Below, one piece after another: positions 1 to 8,803 of a stretch of 64,000 nt of DNA. Source of the DNA: an uncultured Cohaesibacter sp. (GTDB lineage: Bacteria > Pseudomonadota > Alphaproteobacteria > Rhizobiales > Cohaesibacteraceae); assembly GCF_963666525.1 (NCBI RefSeq), contig NZ_OY762905.1, forward strand, positions 4,133,501-4,197,500. Reading direction: 5' to 3'. The translations under genes were made by a program, and so were the position numbers. The notes below the pieces were generated by a model, which was given only the letters and a program-made list of their open reading frames with translations, ran no database searches and was not told the DNA's origin. The stretch's first letter is position 1; each line of letters begins with the position of its first letter.

Positions 1-834
1 CTGCTGGACAAGGGCGATTATCTGCCGCCACGCGGGGCCGAGGTTGCCGAGATCCTCGCCAATGACCCGGCCATCACCCATGTGCTGGCGATCCATTGCG
101 AAACCAGTTCGGGCATTCTCAATCCGGTCGCCGAGATTTCCGAGGCCACCTACGCGGCGGGGCGCAAGCTGCTGGTCGATTCCATGTCGGCGTTTGGCGC
201 CGTGCCGATGGAGCCGGGCACGATCCGCTATGAGGCGCTGGTCTCCTCGGCCAACAAATGCATCGAGGGTGTCCCGGGCTTCGGCTTTGCACTGGTGCGC
301 CGCAGTGAACTCATCGCCAACAGGGGCAACTGTCATTCCCTCAGCCTTGATCTTCATGCCCAGTGGGAAAGCATGGAGAAAACCGGCCAGTGGCGCTTTA
401 CACCGCCAACCCATGTGGTCGCCGCCTTCCTTGAAGCCCTCAAGGCCCATCAAACCGAAGGGGGCGTCGCCGCAAGAGGGGCTCGCTATGCCAACAATCG
501 CGACGTGATGGTGGCCGGTATGCGGGCGCTGGGCTTTGAAACCCTGCTTGACGAGCGCTGGTTGTCGCCGATCATTGTCACTTTCTTCTGTCCGGCCGAT
601 GAGCGGTTCGAATTCAATCGTTTCTATGGCCTGATGAAAGACAAGGGCTTCATCATCTATCCGGGCAAGTTGACGGTCGTGGACAGCTTCCGCATCGGCT
701 GCATCGGCCAGATGGACGCCCCCATCATGCGCCGCGTCGTCGCAGCAGCCCGACAGAGCCTTGAGGAAATGGGTGTGACATCGGCTGCCCCGCCCGCAGC
801 AGCTTTTGAAGAACGCAAGAAACTGAACGCCTGA
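1..834 (+). CDS. phnW: 2-aminoethylphosphonate--pyruvate transaminase, 5'-truncated by the window
   Basis: PLP-dependent class V aminotransferase that moves the amino group of 2-aminoethylphosphonate (AEP) to pyruvate, giving phosphonoacetaldehyde and alanine in the cytoplasm. The reading frame is open from base 1 and supplies 277 residues. The family is about 365 residues long, so roughly the first 90 are outside the window. The PLP-lysine motif [15 protein letters not shown] is visible, as is the upstream [11 protein letters not shown] stretch, both typical of PhnW. phnX follows 23 bases later, so the pair forms the standard two-step AEP degradation route. The 5' end and promoter cannot be seen. 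Identification is firm from motif and context. Confidence 0.95.
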   Translation: MLDKGDYLPPRGAEVAEILANDPAITHVLAIHCETSSGILNPVAEISEATYAAGRKLLVDSMSAFGAVPMEPGTIRYEALVSSANKCIEGVPGFGFALVRRSELIANRGNCHSLSLDLHAQWESMEKTGQWRFTPPTHVVAAFLEALKAHQTEGGVAARGARYANNRDVMVAGMRALGFETLLDERWLSPIIVTFFCPADERFEFNRFYGLMKDKGFIIYPGKLTVVDSFRIGCIGQMDAPIMRRVVAAARQSLEEMGVTSAAPPAAAFEERKKLNA

Positions 835-857
835 AGGCCACACAGAGGAGAAGACCC

Positions 858-1631
858 ATGACAGAGATCAAGGCCGTTGTGTTCGACTGGGCCGGAACGC
901 TGGTTGACTTTGGCAGCTTTGCGCCAATGGGCGTGTTCGTCAAATGCTTCGAGCAGTTTGGCATCAAGGCCTCCATCGAGCAGGCCCGCGCTCCAATGGG
1001 GCTGCCGAAGTGGGCTCACATTCGCGCCATGATGGACGATGAAGCCATCGCGACCCAGTGGCAGGCCAAATACGGCCATGCCCCGACCGACGCGGATGTC
1101 GACAGCATCTATGAGATCTTCGTGCCGATGAACGAAAAGGTCGCTGCCGACTATGCCGACCTCGTCCCCGGCGCGCTCGAAACCATCGCCTGGCTGCGGG
1201 CACGTGGTATCAGGATCGGCTCGACCACCGGTTATACCCGATCGATCATGGAGCATGTGCTGCCTGTTGTCAAAGCGCAAGGTTTCGAGCCGGACAATCT
1301 CATCTGCGCCGATGACCTCGCCGAAGGGCGCCCCGGCCCGCTCGGCATGTATCAGACCTTTGTGGATCTGGCGGTCTATCCGCCCTCTGCGGTCATCAAG
1401 GTCGACGACACTGTGCCCGGCCTCAAGGAAGGTGTCGCCGCTGGCTGCATCACTGTCGGGCTGGCGCTTTCGGGCAATTTTGTCGGCCGGACGCCGGAAG
1501 AGCTGGCCTCCATGCCGGAAAAGGAAATTGCCAGCTTGCGACAGGCGGCAACCGTGCTACTCAAGGAGGGCGGGGCAGACCATGTCATCGATACGGTGGC
1601 TGATCTGCCAGCCCTCATCGAAACACTCTGA
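858..1631 (+). CDS. phnX: phosphonoacetaldehyde hydrolase (phosphonatase)
   Basis: HAD-superfamily enzyme that cleaves the C-P bond of phosphonoacetaldehyde to acetaldehyde and phosphate. At 257 residues it is the usual length. The nucleophile motif FDWAGT puts Asp10 in place, and the Schiff-base lysine of the cap domain is in MGLPKWAHI (Lys51). The second-step motifs GSTTGY, ADDLAEGRPGP and IKVDDTVPGLKEG match phosphonatase. The start is supported by an AGGAGAAG ribosome-binding site just upstream. It is directly downstream of phnW and probably co-transcribed with it and the following hydrolase gene. Confidence 0.96.
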   Translation: MTEIKAVVFDWAGTLVDFGSFAPMGVFVKCFEQFGIKASIEQARAPMGLPKWAHIRAMMDDEAIATQWQAKYGHAPTDADVDSIYEIFVPMNEKVAADYADLVPGALETIAWLRARGIRIGSTTGYTRSIMEHVLPVVKAQGFEPDNLICADDLAEGRPGPLGMYQTFVDLAVYPPSAVIKVDDTVPGLKEGVAAGCITVGLALSGNFVGRTPEELASMPEKEIASLRQAATVLLKEGGADHVIDTVADLPALIETL

Positions 1632-1655
1632 TCGTCACCGGGGAGAGCCCTCATC

Positions 1656-3224
1656 ATGTCGAGACCGAATATCATTCTCATCACTGCCGATCAGTGGCGT
1701 GGCGACTGTCTGGGCGCCGTCGGGCATCCGACGATCAGGACCCCCAATCTCGATGCGCTGGCCGCCGATGCCGTGCTGTTCCGCAATCACTATTGCACCA
1801 CGGCCCCCTGTTCTCCGGCGCGGGCCTCGCTCTATACGGGCCTTTATCAGATGAACCATCGGGTGGTGCAGAACGGCGCTCCATTGGCCGATGGCCTTGA
1901 TACGCTGGCAAAGGCGGGGCGGCGGGCTGGCTACAGGCCGACCCTGTTCGGCTATACCGACACCGCGCTCGACCCGCGCGTTCTGGCACCGGATGATCCG
2001 GCACTTACCACCTATGAGAATGTGCTGCCCGGAATGGACGTCCGCCAGTTGCTGCTGGAGGATGACAAGGCATGGGTGTCATGGCTGAAAAAGCGCGGCC
2101 ATGATATCGAAACCCGCTTTGACGCTCATACCCCGCCGATGGAACCGGGTGAGCGGGTCTCGATGCTGCCCCCCTGTTATGGCGCAGACGAAACGGCCAC
2201 GGCCTTCCTGCTGGAAAAGATGGAAGACTGGCTGGATGAACAGCAGGGAGGAGATGCTCCTTTCTTTGCCCATCTCTCCTTCATCCGCCCGCACCCGCCA
2301 TTTGTCGTGCCCGAACCCTACAACAGCATGTATGACGGCTCCCTTGAGGTTGATGGTGCCGGGCATAACAGCACGCCGGGCTTTGACCGCCACGCCAGCC
2401 CCACGGCGGAAGCGGCCAGCCATCCCTTCGCCGAACTGATGATGGACCATAACCGGCTGTCGAGTTTCCTTACCTATGATGAGGCGGGCAATCCAAAGCC
2501 GGAGGGGGTGGTCAGGGATCTCTCTAGTCACGATGTCAGCCGGATCCGGGCTCTTTATTACGGCATGATCACCGAGGTCGATGCCGCCATCGGTCGCCTG
2601 ATCGCCAGCCTCAAGGCGAGGGGGCTATGGGAGAACACGGTTTTCATCTTCACCTCCGACCATGCCGAAATGATGGGCGACCACTGGCTGCTGGGGAAGG
2701 GGGGCTTTCATGCCCAAAGCTATCACATCCCGCTGATGATCCGCACGCCCGAGGGCGGAAGAGGCGAGACGGTCAGTGCCTTCACTTCCAGCGCCGACAT
2801 CTTTCCGACCCTGCTGGAGATCCTCGGCGAAGAGGCGACCAATGCGCTTGATGGCACATCGCTGATGGAGCATGTCTGCGGCAATCCGGTGGGCGGCTGG
2901 CGCGATGCGGCCTTCTATGAGTTCGATTTCCGCGCCCAGCGTTCAAGCCGAGCCGATCTCAAGGCGCGGATGCGACAGGAGGAATGCTCGCTGGCCGTGC
3001 TGCGCGACGAGACGTTCCACTATGTGCACATTCCCGGCTTTGCAGCGCTGCTGTTCGATCTGCAAAAGGATCCGCAGTGCCTTGTCAACGTGGCAGAGGA
3101 GGAGGCCTATCTGCGCACGCGCCTGATCTATGCCGAGAAACTGCTCGATCTTCGCGCTCGCCATATGGACGAGACGTTGGCCCGCTATGTGATGACACCC
3201 GACGGGGCCACTATCACCGATTGA
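1656..3224 (+). CDS. FGly-type phosphonate monoester hydrolase / sulfatase-family phosphodiesterase
   Basis: Alkaline-phosphatase superfamily enzyme of 522 residues. The N-terminal metal site ITADQWRGD is followed by APCSPARAS, whose Cys52 fits the CxPxR signature of a formylglycine-modified nucleophile. Further metal ligands are in TSDHAEMMGDHWLLGKGG. The long DQWR-type N terminus and the position after phnWX favour a phosphonate monoester hydrolase or phosphodiesterase (PehA-like) over a true sulfatase, but sequence alone cannot fix the substrate. No signal peptide is seen, so it is probably cytoplasmic. It lies 24 bases after phnX, and GGGGAGAG upstream serves as the ribosome-binding site. 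It likely releases a phosphonate such as AEP from an ester. Confidence 0.8.
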   Translation: MSRPNIILITADQWRGDCLGAVGHPTIRTPNLDALAADAVLFRNHYCTTAPCSPARASLYTGLYQMNHRVVQNGAPLADGLDTLAKAGRRAGYRPTLFGYTDTALDPRVLAPDDPALTTYENVLPGMDVRQLLLEDDKAWVSWLKKRGHDIETRFDAHTPPMEPGERVSMLPPCYGADETATAFLLEKMEDWLDEQQGGDAPFFAHLSFIRPHPPFVVPEPYNSMYDGSLEVDGAGHNSTPGFDRHASPTAEAASHPFAELMMDHNRLSSFLTYDEAGNPKPEGVVRDLSSHDVSRIRALYYGMITEVDAAIGRLIASLKARGLWENTVFIFTSDHAEMMGDHWLLGKGGFHAQSYHIPLMIRTPEGGRGETVSAFTSSADIFPTLLEILGEEATNALDGTSLMEHVCGNPVGGWRDAAFYEFDFRAQRSSRADLKARMRQEECSLAVLRDETFHYVHIPGFAALLFDLQKDPQCLVNVAEEEAYLRTRLIYAEKLLDLRARHMDETLARYVMTPDGATITD

Positions 3225-3258
3225 TTGGGGTGAGGGGGAGCAAACCGAGCTCATGGTG

Positions 3259-4068
3259 CTAGACGGCAAAGCGCATTTCTCTCGCCATGAAGGACTGCAT
3301 GTGCACCATGGTCTGTTCGGCGTTCACCGTCACCACCCCGTAGGTTGTTGCGGGTGTGTGGTGCCCATGGCCCAGTTGGTCCATCGCGCGGGTAGCGCTG
3401 TGAGCGCCAATGGCGTATCCGCGCATTGAGGTTACAGCGAGTCCGTGCCAGCTGTCTGCCGTGACGGGCAATGCATCGCCGACAAAGACATGCCGGATGC
3501 GTTGGTGATAGGGCTCAAGCAGCCGCCAGAAGGCGTCCTCATCGGCAACCTGCTGGTCTTTCCCCCCCGATGCGCCGATGGCAAACGGCAGATGGTGCAT
3601 GAACAGCATCACCGGTCCGTCGGTTTCCCTCAGAACGCCTTCAAGCCATCTGCGCCGCGCCTGGCAATAGTGTCCACCAGTGCTGCCGGGCTGGCTGGTA
3701 TCGAGAAACAGGCAAAGCCCGAAAGGCGTTCGCTTCGAGCCCTGAATATAGCCGCAGTCGCAACGCTGGGCTTCAGGGAAGTGGAAGCGGAAGGTGCGCA
3801 CATCGTCACGATTGCCGAGCAACAGGTGAGAGGGAACAGACAACCGGCGCAGCTCCCGGGCAAAGGCCTCATAGGAGGCATCGTCGCCATGCGAGGTGAG
3901 GTCGCCGGTGATGGCGACGAAATCGGCGTCATGATGATCATTGTTGATGCTATCGATTGCAGCCCGCAGTCTGGCCGAGGCACCGTGTCCTTCAAGGGCA
4001 CGTCCGTTGCTGGCCACCTGACAGTCAGTCAGATGGATGAATTTCAACATGTCCGGGTTCTTGATCAT
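3259..4068 (-). CDS. metallophosphoesterase-fold protein with degenerate metal site
   Basis: The 269-residue protein follows the calcineurin-like (class III phosphodiesterase, CpdA-like) pattern from end to end: FIHLTD, AITGDL, LLLGNRDD, FMHHLPF and VFVGDAL. Several usual metal ligands are changed. The first-motif His is Gln17 (TDCQ), the GNHD His is Arg87 (GNRD), and the GHxH motif reads GDAL (Asp198, Leu200). Asp15, Asp56, Asn86 and His158 remain. Enzyme activity is therefore doubtful; it may be altered, or the protein may be a binding or regulatory pseudoenzyme. The chosen start (MIKNPDMLKF) has AGGTG upstream. Longer upstream translation is possible but unlike the family. It converges on the PMH-like gene and is divergent from the DeoR regulator. 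Confidence 0.75.
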   Translation of the reverse strand: MIKNPDMLKFIHLTDCQVASNGRALEGHGASARLRAAIDSINNDHHDADFVAITGDLTSHGDDASYEAFARELRRLSVPSHLLLGNRDDVRTFRFHFPEAQRCDCGYIQGSKRTPFGLCLFLDTSQPGSTGGHYCQARRRWLEGVLRETDGPVMLFMHHLPFAIGASGGKDQQVADEDAFWRLLEPYHQRIRHVFVGDALPVTADSWHGLAVTSMRGYAIGAHSATRAMDQLGHGHHTPATTYGVVTVNAEQTMVHMQSFMAREMRFAV

Positions 4069-4282
4069 CGTGATACACCTGCGCTCGATTGGCTTCGGAT
4101 ACAGACGTGCACTGCTCCGAAGTCGCGCGACTATGCCGCGACAAGATGACAATCAGATAATGGAATGACGACTCTTTGCTGACAGCGTCTGAGGCTTTCG
4201 GAGCAGAGGCTTGCGCCGTTCGCGTGGTATGGCCGATGCATCGGGGCCGGTTTGCCCGTCACCGTCCCTTCATCTTCAATGT

Positions 4283-4321
4283 GTGAATTTCTGATCAATT
4301 GAGCATCATCCATAAATTCAC
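4283..4321. promoter_or_regulatory. inverted repeat GTGAATTT-N23-AAATTCAC, candidate operator
   Basis: Perfect 8-base arms are separated by 23 bases in the divergent region. With the second repeat at 4394-4421 it gives several TGAA-type half-sites, consistent with multi-site binding or looping by the DeoR-family repressor encoded next door. The assignment to that regulator is inference. Confidence 0.4.
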
Positions 4322-4393
4322 ATTCTTGAAAAAATGCAGAGATTACAGAGGATAAGGTGTTTTCTCTGAATTCCTCGTGTTCACTCTCAATTT

Positions 4394-4421
4394 CATTTGA
4401 ATGACACATAACGTTCAAATG
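4394..4421. promoter_or_regulatory. inverted repeat CATTTGAA-N12-TTCAAATG, candidate DeoR operator
   Basis: Perfect 8-base arms with a 12-base spacer lie about 180 bases before the deoR-type start and about 330 bases before the divergent phosphoesterase-like gene. Position and symmetry fit an autoregulatory operator. Binding by the adjacent regulator is inferred, not shown. Confidence 0.5.
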
Positions 4422-4597
4422 GCTGAAACAATCCCCGCCTACCGTCCCCTCACGAAACGTCCAGTCAGGCAATTGGCCTCTCCAGGCTGAAGAGGTGCGG
4501 GCCGTGGTGAAAGCCATGAACCGCACCTCTCTTGGAGAGGGTTCGCCGGTCTGGACCCGCACTTTTCGATGCAATCTGAAAACCGGTTCGGGGCACA

Positions 4598-5428
4598 ATG
4601 AAACACTATAGCGAACGGCAACTGGAGATCATCCGGACGGTAACCGAAAGTGGCTTCTCTGCCATCGATTCCCTGTCGGACCAGTTTAATGTTTCCACCC
4701 AGACCATTCGCCGCGATGTCAACGCCCTGTGCGAGCTGGGCGAGTTGCGTCGGGTCTGGGGAGGGGTCGAGCCGCCACCGGTCAGCGGCAACCTGCTCTA
4801 TGCCAAGCGCAAGATCATGAATGTCAAGGCCAAGCGGCAGATTGCCCTTGAGGTGGCACGCCATATTCCTGATGGCAGCTCGATTGCCCTGTCCATCGGC
4901 ACCACGCCGGAAATGGTCATCGAGGCGCTGCAGGAGCGGGCCAATCTGAAGGTCTTTACCAACAACCTCAATGTCGCGATGCAGGCAAGTGAGCGCCATG
5001 ACTGGTCGGTGACGCTGGCGGGCGGCTCCGTGCGCCCCGGCGACAAGGATATTCTCGGGCCGGAAGTTGAGGCCTTCTTTGATCGCTTCGAAGTCGACTT
5101 CGGCATTTTTGGCGTTGCCGGGGTAAGCCCGGATGGCGGTCTGCTGGATTTCTCCGAAGCCGAGGTTGGCAGCCGCCGCGCGATCCTCAAGAATTGTCGC
5201 CGTTCCTTCCTCGTCATGGATCACAGCAAGTTCAGCCGGACGGCCCATGTCCGTGGCGGCCACCTGTCCGATGTGTCCTGCATTTTCTGCGACGAACCCA
5301 TTCCACTCCCGCTGCAAGGCGGGCTTGGCTCGGCAGACCTGATCATCGCCCCCGATAGTCAGCGAGACAGTCAGCGTGACGATCAGGCCGGGGCCGGTCG
5401 TTCCATCCATGAAAGAGGCAAGCGATGA
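4598..5428 (+). CDS. DeoR/GlpR-family transcriptional regulator
   Basis: 276 residues. The N-terminal helix-turn-helix (about residues 5-57) has the family signature FNVSTQTIRRDVNAL followed by LRRVWGG. The C-terminal sugar-phosphate-sensing domain (about 75-240) has IALSIGTTPEMVIEAL and MDHSKFSR. Family members repress sugar or glycerol phosphate operons and are released by a phosphorylated metabolite. The stop codon overlaps the start of the next ABC ATPase by 4 bases (ATGA), so regulator and importer are translationally coupled. It probably controls this importer and perhaps the divergent gene through the inverted repeats upstream. The ligand is unknown; a phosphoester or triose phosphate is plausible. 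Confidence 0.88.
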   Translation: MKHYSERQLEIIRTVTESGFSAIDSLSDQFNVSTQTIRRDVNALCELGELRRVWGGVEPPPVSGNLLYAKRKIMNVKAKRQIALEVARHIPDGSSIALSIGTTPEMVIEALQERANLKVFTNNLNVAMQASERHDWSVTLAGGSVRPGDKDILGPEVEAFFDRFEVDFGIFGVAGVSPDGGLLDFSEAEVGSRRAILKNCRRSFLVMDHSKFSRTAHVRGGHLSDVSCIFCDEPIPLPLQGGLGSADLIIAPDSQRDSQRDDQAGAGRSIHERGKR

Positions 5429-6510
5429 CCGCTGCACATCCAGCCCACCACGGGCGTTCCATTGAACTCAGGGGCATTTCCAAGCGATGGGACAAGGTTC
5501 TGGCCCTCAACAGTGTCAGCCTGTCCATTCCCGCCGGGTCCTTCACGGCGCTGCTGGGGCCTTCTGGATGTGGAAAGTCGACCCTCTTGCGTATCATAGC
5601 CGGTCTTGAAACCGCCAGTGAGGGCCAGGTGATGATCGGCGATGAAGACGTGACCCGCCGTTCGCCGGACAAGCGCGACCTGTCCATGGTGTTTCAGTCC
5701 TACGCGCTGTTTCCTCATCTCAACGTCGCCGAGAACATCATTTTCGGTCTCAAGACCCGCAAGGAACCGAAGCCGCAGAGGACCGAAAAATTGCGGGCTG
5801 TGGCCGAGTTGATGGGGCTTGAAAGCTTGCTTGAACGCAAGCCGGGCGAGCTGTCCGGTGGGCAACAGCAGCGCGTCGCTCTGGCGCGTGCCGTCATTGC
5901 CGAGCGCTCCATCTGTCTGATGGATGAGCCGCTGTCCAACCTTGACGCCAAGCTGCGCCACGAAATGCGGGTCGAGCTGCGGGCGCTGCAAAAGAAGCTC
6001 GGCTTCACCATGGTCTATGTCACCCACGATCAGGCCGAGGCCATCACCATGGCCGATCAGGTGGTGCTGCTGAATGCCGGAGAGGTGGAGCAGATCGATG
6101 CCCCACGCATCCTCTATGACGCGCCGCGCACCACCTTTGCCGCCCGCTTCATCGGCACGCCACCCATGAGCCTGTTCGAGGCGTCTGCCCTCGGGTCGAT
6201 TGGCGAACGGCTGGAACGCGAGGCTGGCACCGGCCTGATGCTCGGTCTGCGGCCGGAAGCTGTGACCCCGTCGGAAGACGGTCGGCTTGCTGCCACCATC
6301 GTTGCCGCCGAATTCCAGGGGGCCGATACCATGCTCGACTGTCGCATTGGCGAAGAGCTGATCACCGTGCGCGCGTCCGGGCGCAGCGATTTTGCCGCGG
6401 GCAACGCGGTTTCCCTTTCCTTCGCCCCTGAGGAGCTGGCCTTGTTCGACAAGGCATCAGGGACACGTCTCATCAAGTCCAAGCAACTGATCGCGGCTTT
6501 TGAGCCTTGA
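5425..6510 (+). CDS. ABC transporter ATP-binding protein, UgpC/MalK type
   Basis: 361-residue CUT1-type ATPase that powers the importer encoded by the next genes. Visible elements are Walker A GPSGCGKST, signature LSGGQQQRVALARA, Walker B with MDEPLSNLDAKLR, the switch histidine in VYVTHDQAEA, and a C-terminal TOBE-like regulatory domain (about residues 240-355). It starts inside the deoR stop codon. Length and architecture match UgpC/MalK proteins that work with a periplasmic binding protein and two permeases. All four subunits are here in one operon. Confidence 0.93.
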   Translation: MTAAHPAHHGRSIELRGISKRWDKVLALNSVSLSIPAGSFTALLGPSGCGKSTLLRIIAGLETASEGQVMIGDEDVTRRSPDKRDLSMVFQSYALFPHLNVAENIIFGLKTRKEPKPQRTEKLRAVAELMGLESLLERKPGELSGGQQQRVALARAVIAERSICLMDEPLSNLDAKLRHEMRVELRALQKKLGFTMVYVTHDQAEAITMADQVVLLNAGEVEQIDAPRILYDAPRTTFAARFIGTPPMSLFEASALGSIGERLEREAGTGLMLGLRPEAVTPSEDGRLAATIVAAEFQGADTMLDCRIGEELITVRASGRSDFAAGNAVSLSFAPEELALFDKASGTRLIKSKQLIAAFEP

Positions 6511-6562
6511 TCGATAACCAAATCCATTTCTTTCAGTCAAACAGATAACAAGGACCATACCC

Positions 6563-7843
6563 ATGGCTTCCCATTTTCTGAAATCCACGCTTGCTGCTGC
6601 TCTGCTTTCAGCGATCGCCGTTCCGGCATTTGCCGTTGATCTGCAGTTCTATTTCCCGGTTGCCGTTGGTGGCAAAGCGGCTGATACCATTCAGTCCCTG
6701 ACCGACGAGTATGCCGCCGCCCACAAGGATGTGACGATCGATGCGATCTATGCCGGTTCATACACCGACGCCCTGACCAAGGCCATGACGGCAGCCCGCG
6801 GCGGCAACGCCCCGCAGCTTTCCGTGCTGCTCTCCACCGACATGTTCACTCTGATCGATCAGGATCTCGTCGAGCCGTTCGATGATTTCGTGTCCGCCGA
6901 CGAAGGCAAGGCATGGTTCGGCTCCTTCTATCCGGCCTTCATGCTGAACAGCCAGACCGGTGGCAAGACCTGGGGCATTCCGTTTCAGCGTTCGACGCCG
7001 GTAATGTACTGGAACAAGGAAGCCTTCAAGGAAGCCGGTCTTGACCCGGACAAGGCGCCAGCCACCTGGGAAGAAATGGTTGAATACGGCCACAAGCTGA
7101 CCAAGAAGGACGCCAGCGGCAACGTCACCCAGTGGGGTCTGCGCATTCCGCTTGACGGCTTCCCATATTGGCTGTTCCAGGGTCTTTCCACTCCGGCCGG
7201 TGCCATCCTTGCCAATGCGGATGGCAATCAGACCGACTTTGCCAACCCCAAGGTTGTCGAAGCCCTGACCTTCCTCGTCAAGATGGCCAAGCAAGAGAAG
7301 ATCATGGAAGAGGGCGTAACCGCCTGGTCGGCAACGCCGAAGGCTTTCTTCGAACGTGAAGCCGCCATGATCTGGACAACCACCGGCAACCTGACCAACA
7401 TTCGCACCAATGCTCCATTCGACTTCGGCGTCGGCTTCCTGCCGAAACACGAGCGCTACGGCGCGCCAACCGGTGGCGGCAACTTCGTGCTGTTCAAGGA
7501 TGCTTCAGAAGAACAGAAGAAAGCCGCTGTCCAGTTCGTCAAGTGGATGACCGAGCCGGAACAGGCTGCCAAATGGTCCATCGCGACCGGCTATGTCGCT
7601 CCGAGCCCGGCTGCCTGGGAAACCGAAGCCATGAAAGCCTACGCCAAGGAAGTGCCGCAGGCCGCCGTTGCCCGCGACCAGCTTGAGTATGCGGTCGCCG
7701 AGCTCTCCACCTACGAGAACCAGAAGGTGACCAACTTCCTCAATGATGCCATCCACGCAGCGCTGGCCGGTGAAAAGACACCGGAAGACGCCCTGAAGGA
7801 AGCACAGGACAAGGCAGAGCGGGTTCTCAAGAACTACCGCTGA
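6563..7843 (+). CDS. ABC transporter substrate-binding protein, UgpB-like
   Basis: 426-residue extracellular solute-binding protein (family 1). A Sec signal peptide ends near AVPAFA (about residue 24). The N-terminal region with YAGSYTDALTKAMTAARGGNAP resembles the glycerol-3-phosphate or glycerophosphodiester binder UgpB more than maltose binders. AAGGACC precedes the start. It should deliver ligand to the two permeases downstream. The sequence does not identify the ligand; the surrounding phnWX and phosphonoester hydrolase genes suggest a phospho- or phosphonate ester. A stem-loop after the stop probably raises its expression above that of the permeases. Confidence 0.87.
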   Translation: MASHFLKSTLAAALLSAIAVPAFAVDLQFYFPVAVGGKAADTIQSLTDEYAAAHKDVTIDAIYAGSYTDALTKAMTAARGGNAPQLSVLLSTDMFTLIDQDLVEPFDDFVSADEGKAWFGSFYPAFMLNSQTGGKTWGIPFQRSTPVMYWNKEAFKEAGLDPDKAPATWEEMVEYGHKLTKKDASGNVTQWGLRIPLDGFPYWLFQGLSTPAGAILANADGNQTDFANPKVVEALTFLVKMAKQEKIMEEGVTAWSATPKAFFEREAAMIWTTTGNLTNIRTNAPFDFGVGFLPKHERYGAPTGGGNFVLFKDASEEQKKAAVQFVKWMTEPEQAAKWSIATGYVAPSPAAWETEAMKAYAKEVPQAAVARDQLEYAVAELSTYENQKVTNFLNDAIHAALAGEKTPEDALKEAQDKAERVLKNYR

Positions 7844-7866
7844 TCCTGTCTCATCAATTGATCCAT

Positions 7867-7892
7867 CGCGAGGGGAGGCGACTTCCCTCGCG
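7867..7892 (+). terminator. intercistronic stem-loop after the binding-protein gene
   Basis: Perfect 8-base arms CGCGAGGG/CCCTCGCG with a 10-base loop, followed by TCTGTTTG. Such a hairpin between binding protein and permease commonly acts as a partial terminator or 3'-end stabiliser, giving excess binding protein. That role is inferred from position. Confidence 0.6.
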
Positions 7893-7933
7893 TCTGTTTG
7901 ACTTGCGCGACATGCTCGCAATTGAGGCCAGAA

Positions 7934-8803
7934 ATGAGACGCGACTGGATATATGCCCTGCTGCTTCTGCTGCCCGCGATGGTGCTGCTCATGGGCTTTA
8001 CCCATATTCCGGCCATTGAAACCGTCATCAGCAGCTTCTTCTCCACGCCCCATGGCCGTCGTCCGGCTCATTTTGTCGGGCTTGAGAACTACCGCTATCT
8101 GCTTGAGGACGATGTCTTCATTCGCTCCTGCTGGAACAACCTGATCTATTCGGCCATCACCATTCCGGCCTCCATCATCATCGCGCTGGTCATGGCACTG
8201 TTCGTGCACAACCGCATGGTCGGGCTGTCCTTTTTGCGCATGGCCTTTTTTACGCCCACCGTGCTGCCGATGATTGCTGTCGGCAACATCTGGCTGTTCT
8301 TCTACACGCCGAGCTTCGGCCTTATCGACCAGATCCGCGGGCTGTTCGGCCTGCCCGCCCAGAACTGGATGGGCAACACCGATACGGTGCTCTACACGGT
8401 GTTGGTGGTTGCTGTCTGGAAGAATGCAGGCTTTTTCATGATTTTTTATCTGGCCGCGCTACAGACCATCCCCACCCAGCTGCGCGAAGCGGCCAGTCTT
8501 GAAGGGGCAGGGCGCTGGACCTTCTTTCGCCGCGTGACGGTGCCGCTGATCATGCCGACAACCCTGTTCATCATGGTCAATGCCATCATCAACTCGGTGC
8601 GGCTGATCGACCATATCTTCATCATGACGCAGGGTGGTCCGAACAATGCCTCAAGGCTGCTGCTCTATCACATCTATGAGGTGGCCTTCGAATACTGGGA
8701 CACCGCGCCAGCCAGCGCCATGACCGTGGTGATCCTTGCCGTCCTCTCCCTTTTGGCCATTGGCCAGTTCTTCTGGCTCGATCGTAAGGTGCATTACAGA
8801 TGA
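7934..8803 (+). CDS. ABC transporter permease, UgpA-like
   Basis: 289-residue inner-membrane permease with an N-terminal transmembrane segment (WIYALLLLLPAMVLLMGF), about six segments in all, and the EAA loop LREAASLEGAGRWTFFRRVTVPLI that contacts the ATPase. The ATG at 7934 is preferred over an upstream TTG because GAGG lies at good spacing and the family starts near MRRDW. The stop overlaps the next permease start by 4 bases, so the two are translationally coupled. Confidence 0.92.
   Translation: MRRDWIYALLLLLPAMVLLMGFTHIPAIETVISSFFSTPHGRRPAHFVGLENYRYLLEDDVFIRSCWNNLIYSAITIPASIIIALVMALFVHNRMVGLSFLRMAFFTPTVLPMIAVGNIWLFFYTPSFGLIDQIRGLFGLPAQNWMGNTDTVLYTVLVVAVWKNAGFFMIFYLAALQTIPTQLREAASLEGAGRWTFFRRVTVPLIMPTTLFIMVNAIINSVRLIDHIFIMTQGGPNNASRLLLYHIYEVAFEYWDTAPASAMTVVILAVLSLLAIGQFFWLDRKVHYR

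Larger units (their letters stand above)
4069..4597. other. divergent intergenic region between phosphoesterase-like gene and deoR-type gene
   Basis: These 529 bases carry no convincing gene. They hold two perfect 8-base inverted repeats (listed separately) and further TGAATT/AATTCA half-sites around 4283-4321 and 4372-4378. This is the kind of clustered arrangement expected for operators of the neighbouring DeoR-family regulator. An open frame across the region on the minus strand has no recognisable protein character. Confidence 0.6.

Noticed and set aside
4131-4598. 155-codon minus-strand frame in the deoR upstream region
   Set aside because: Runs through the inverted repeats and has no protein-like pattern.
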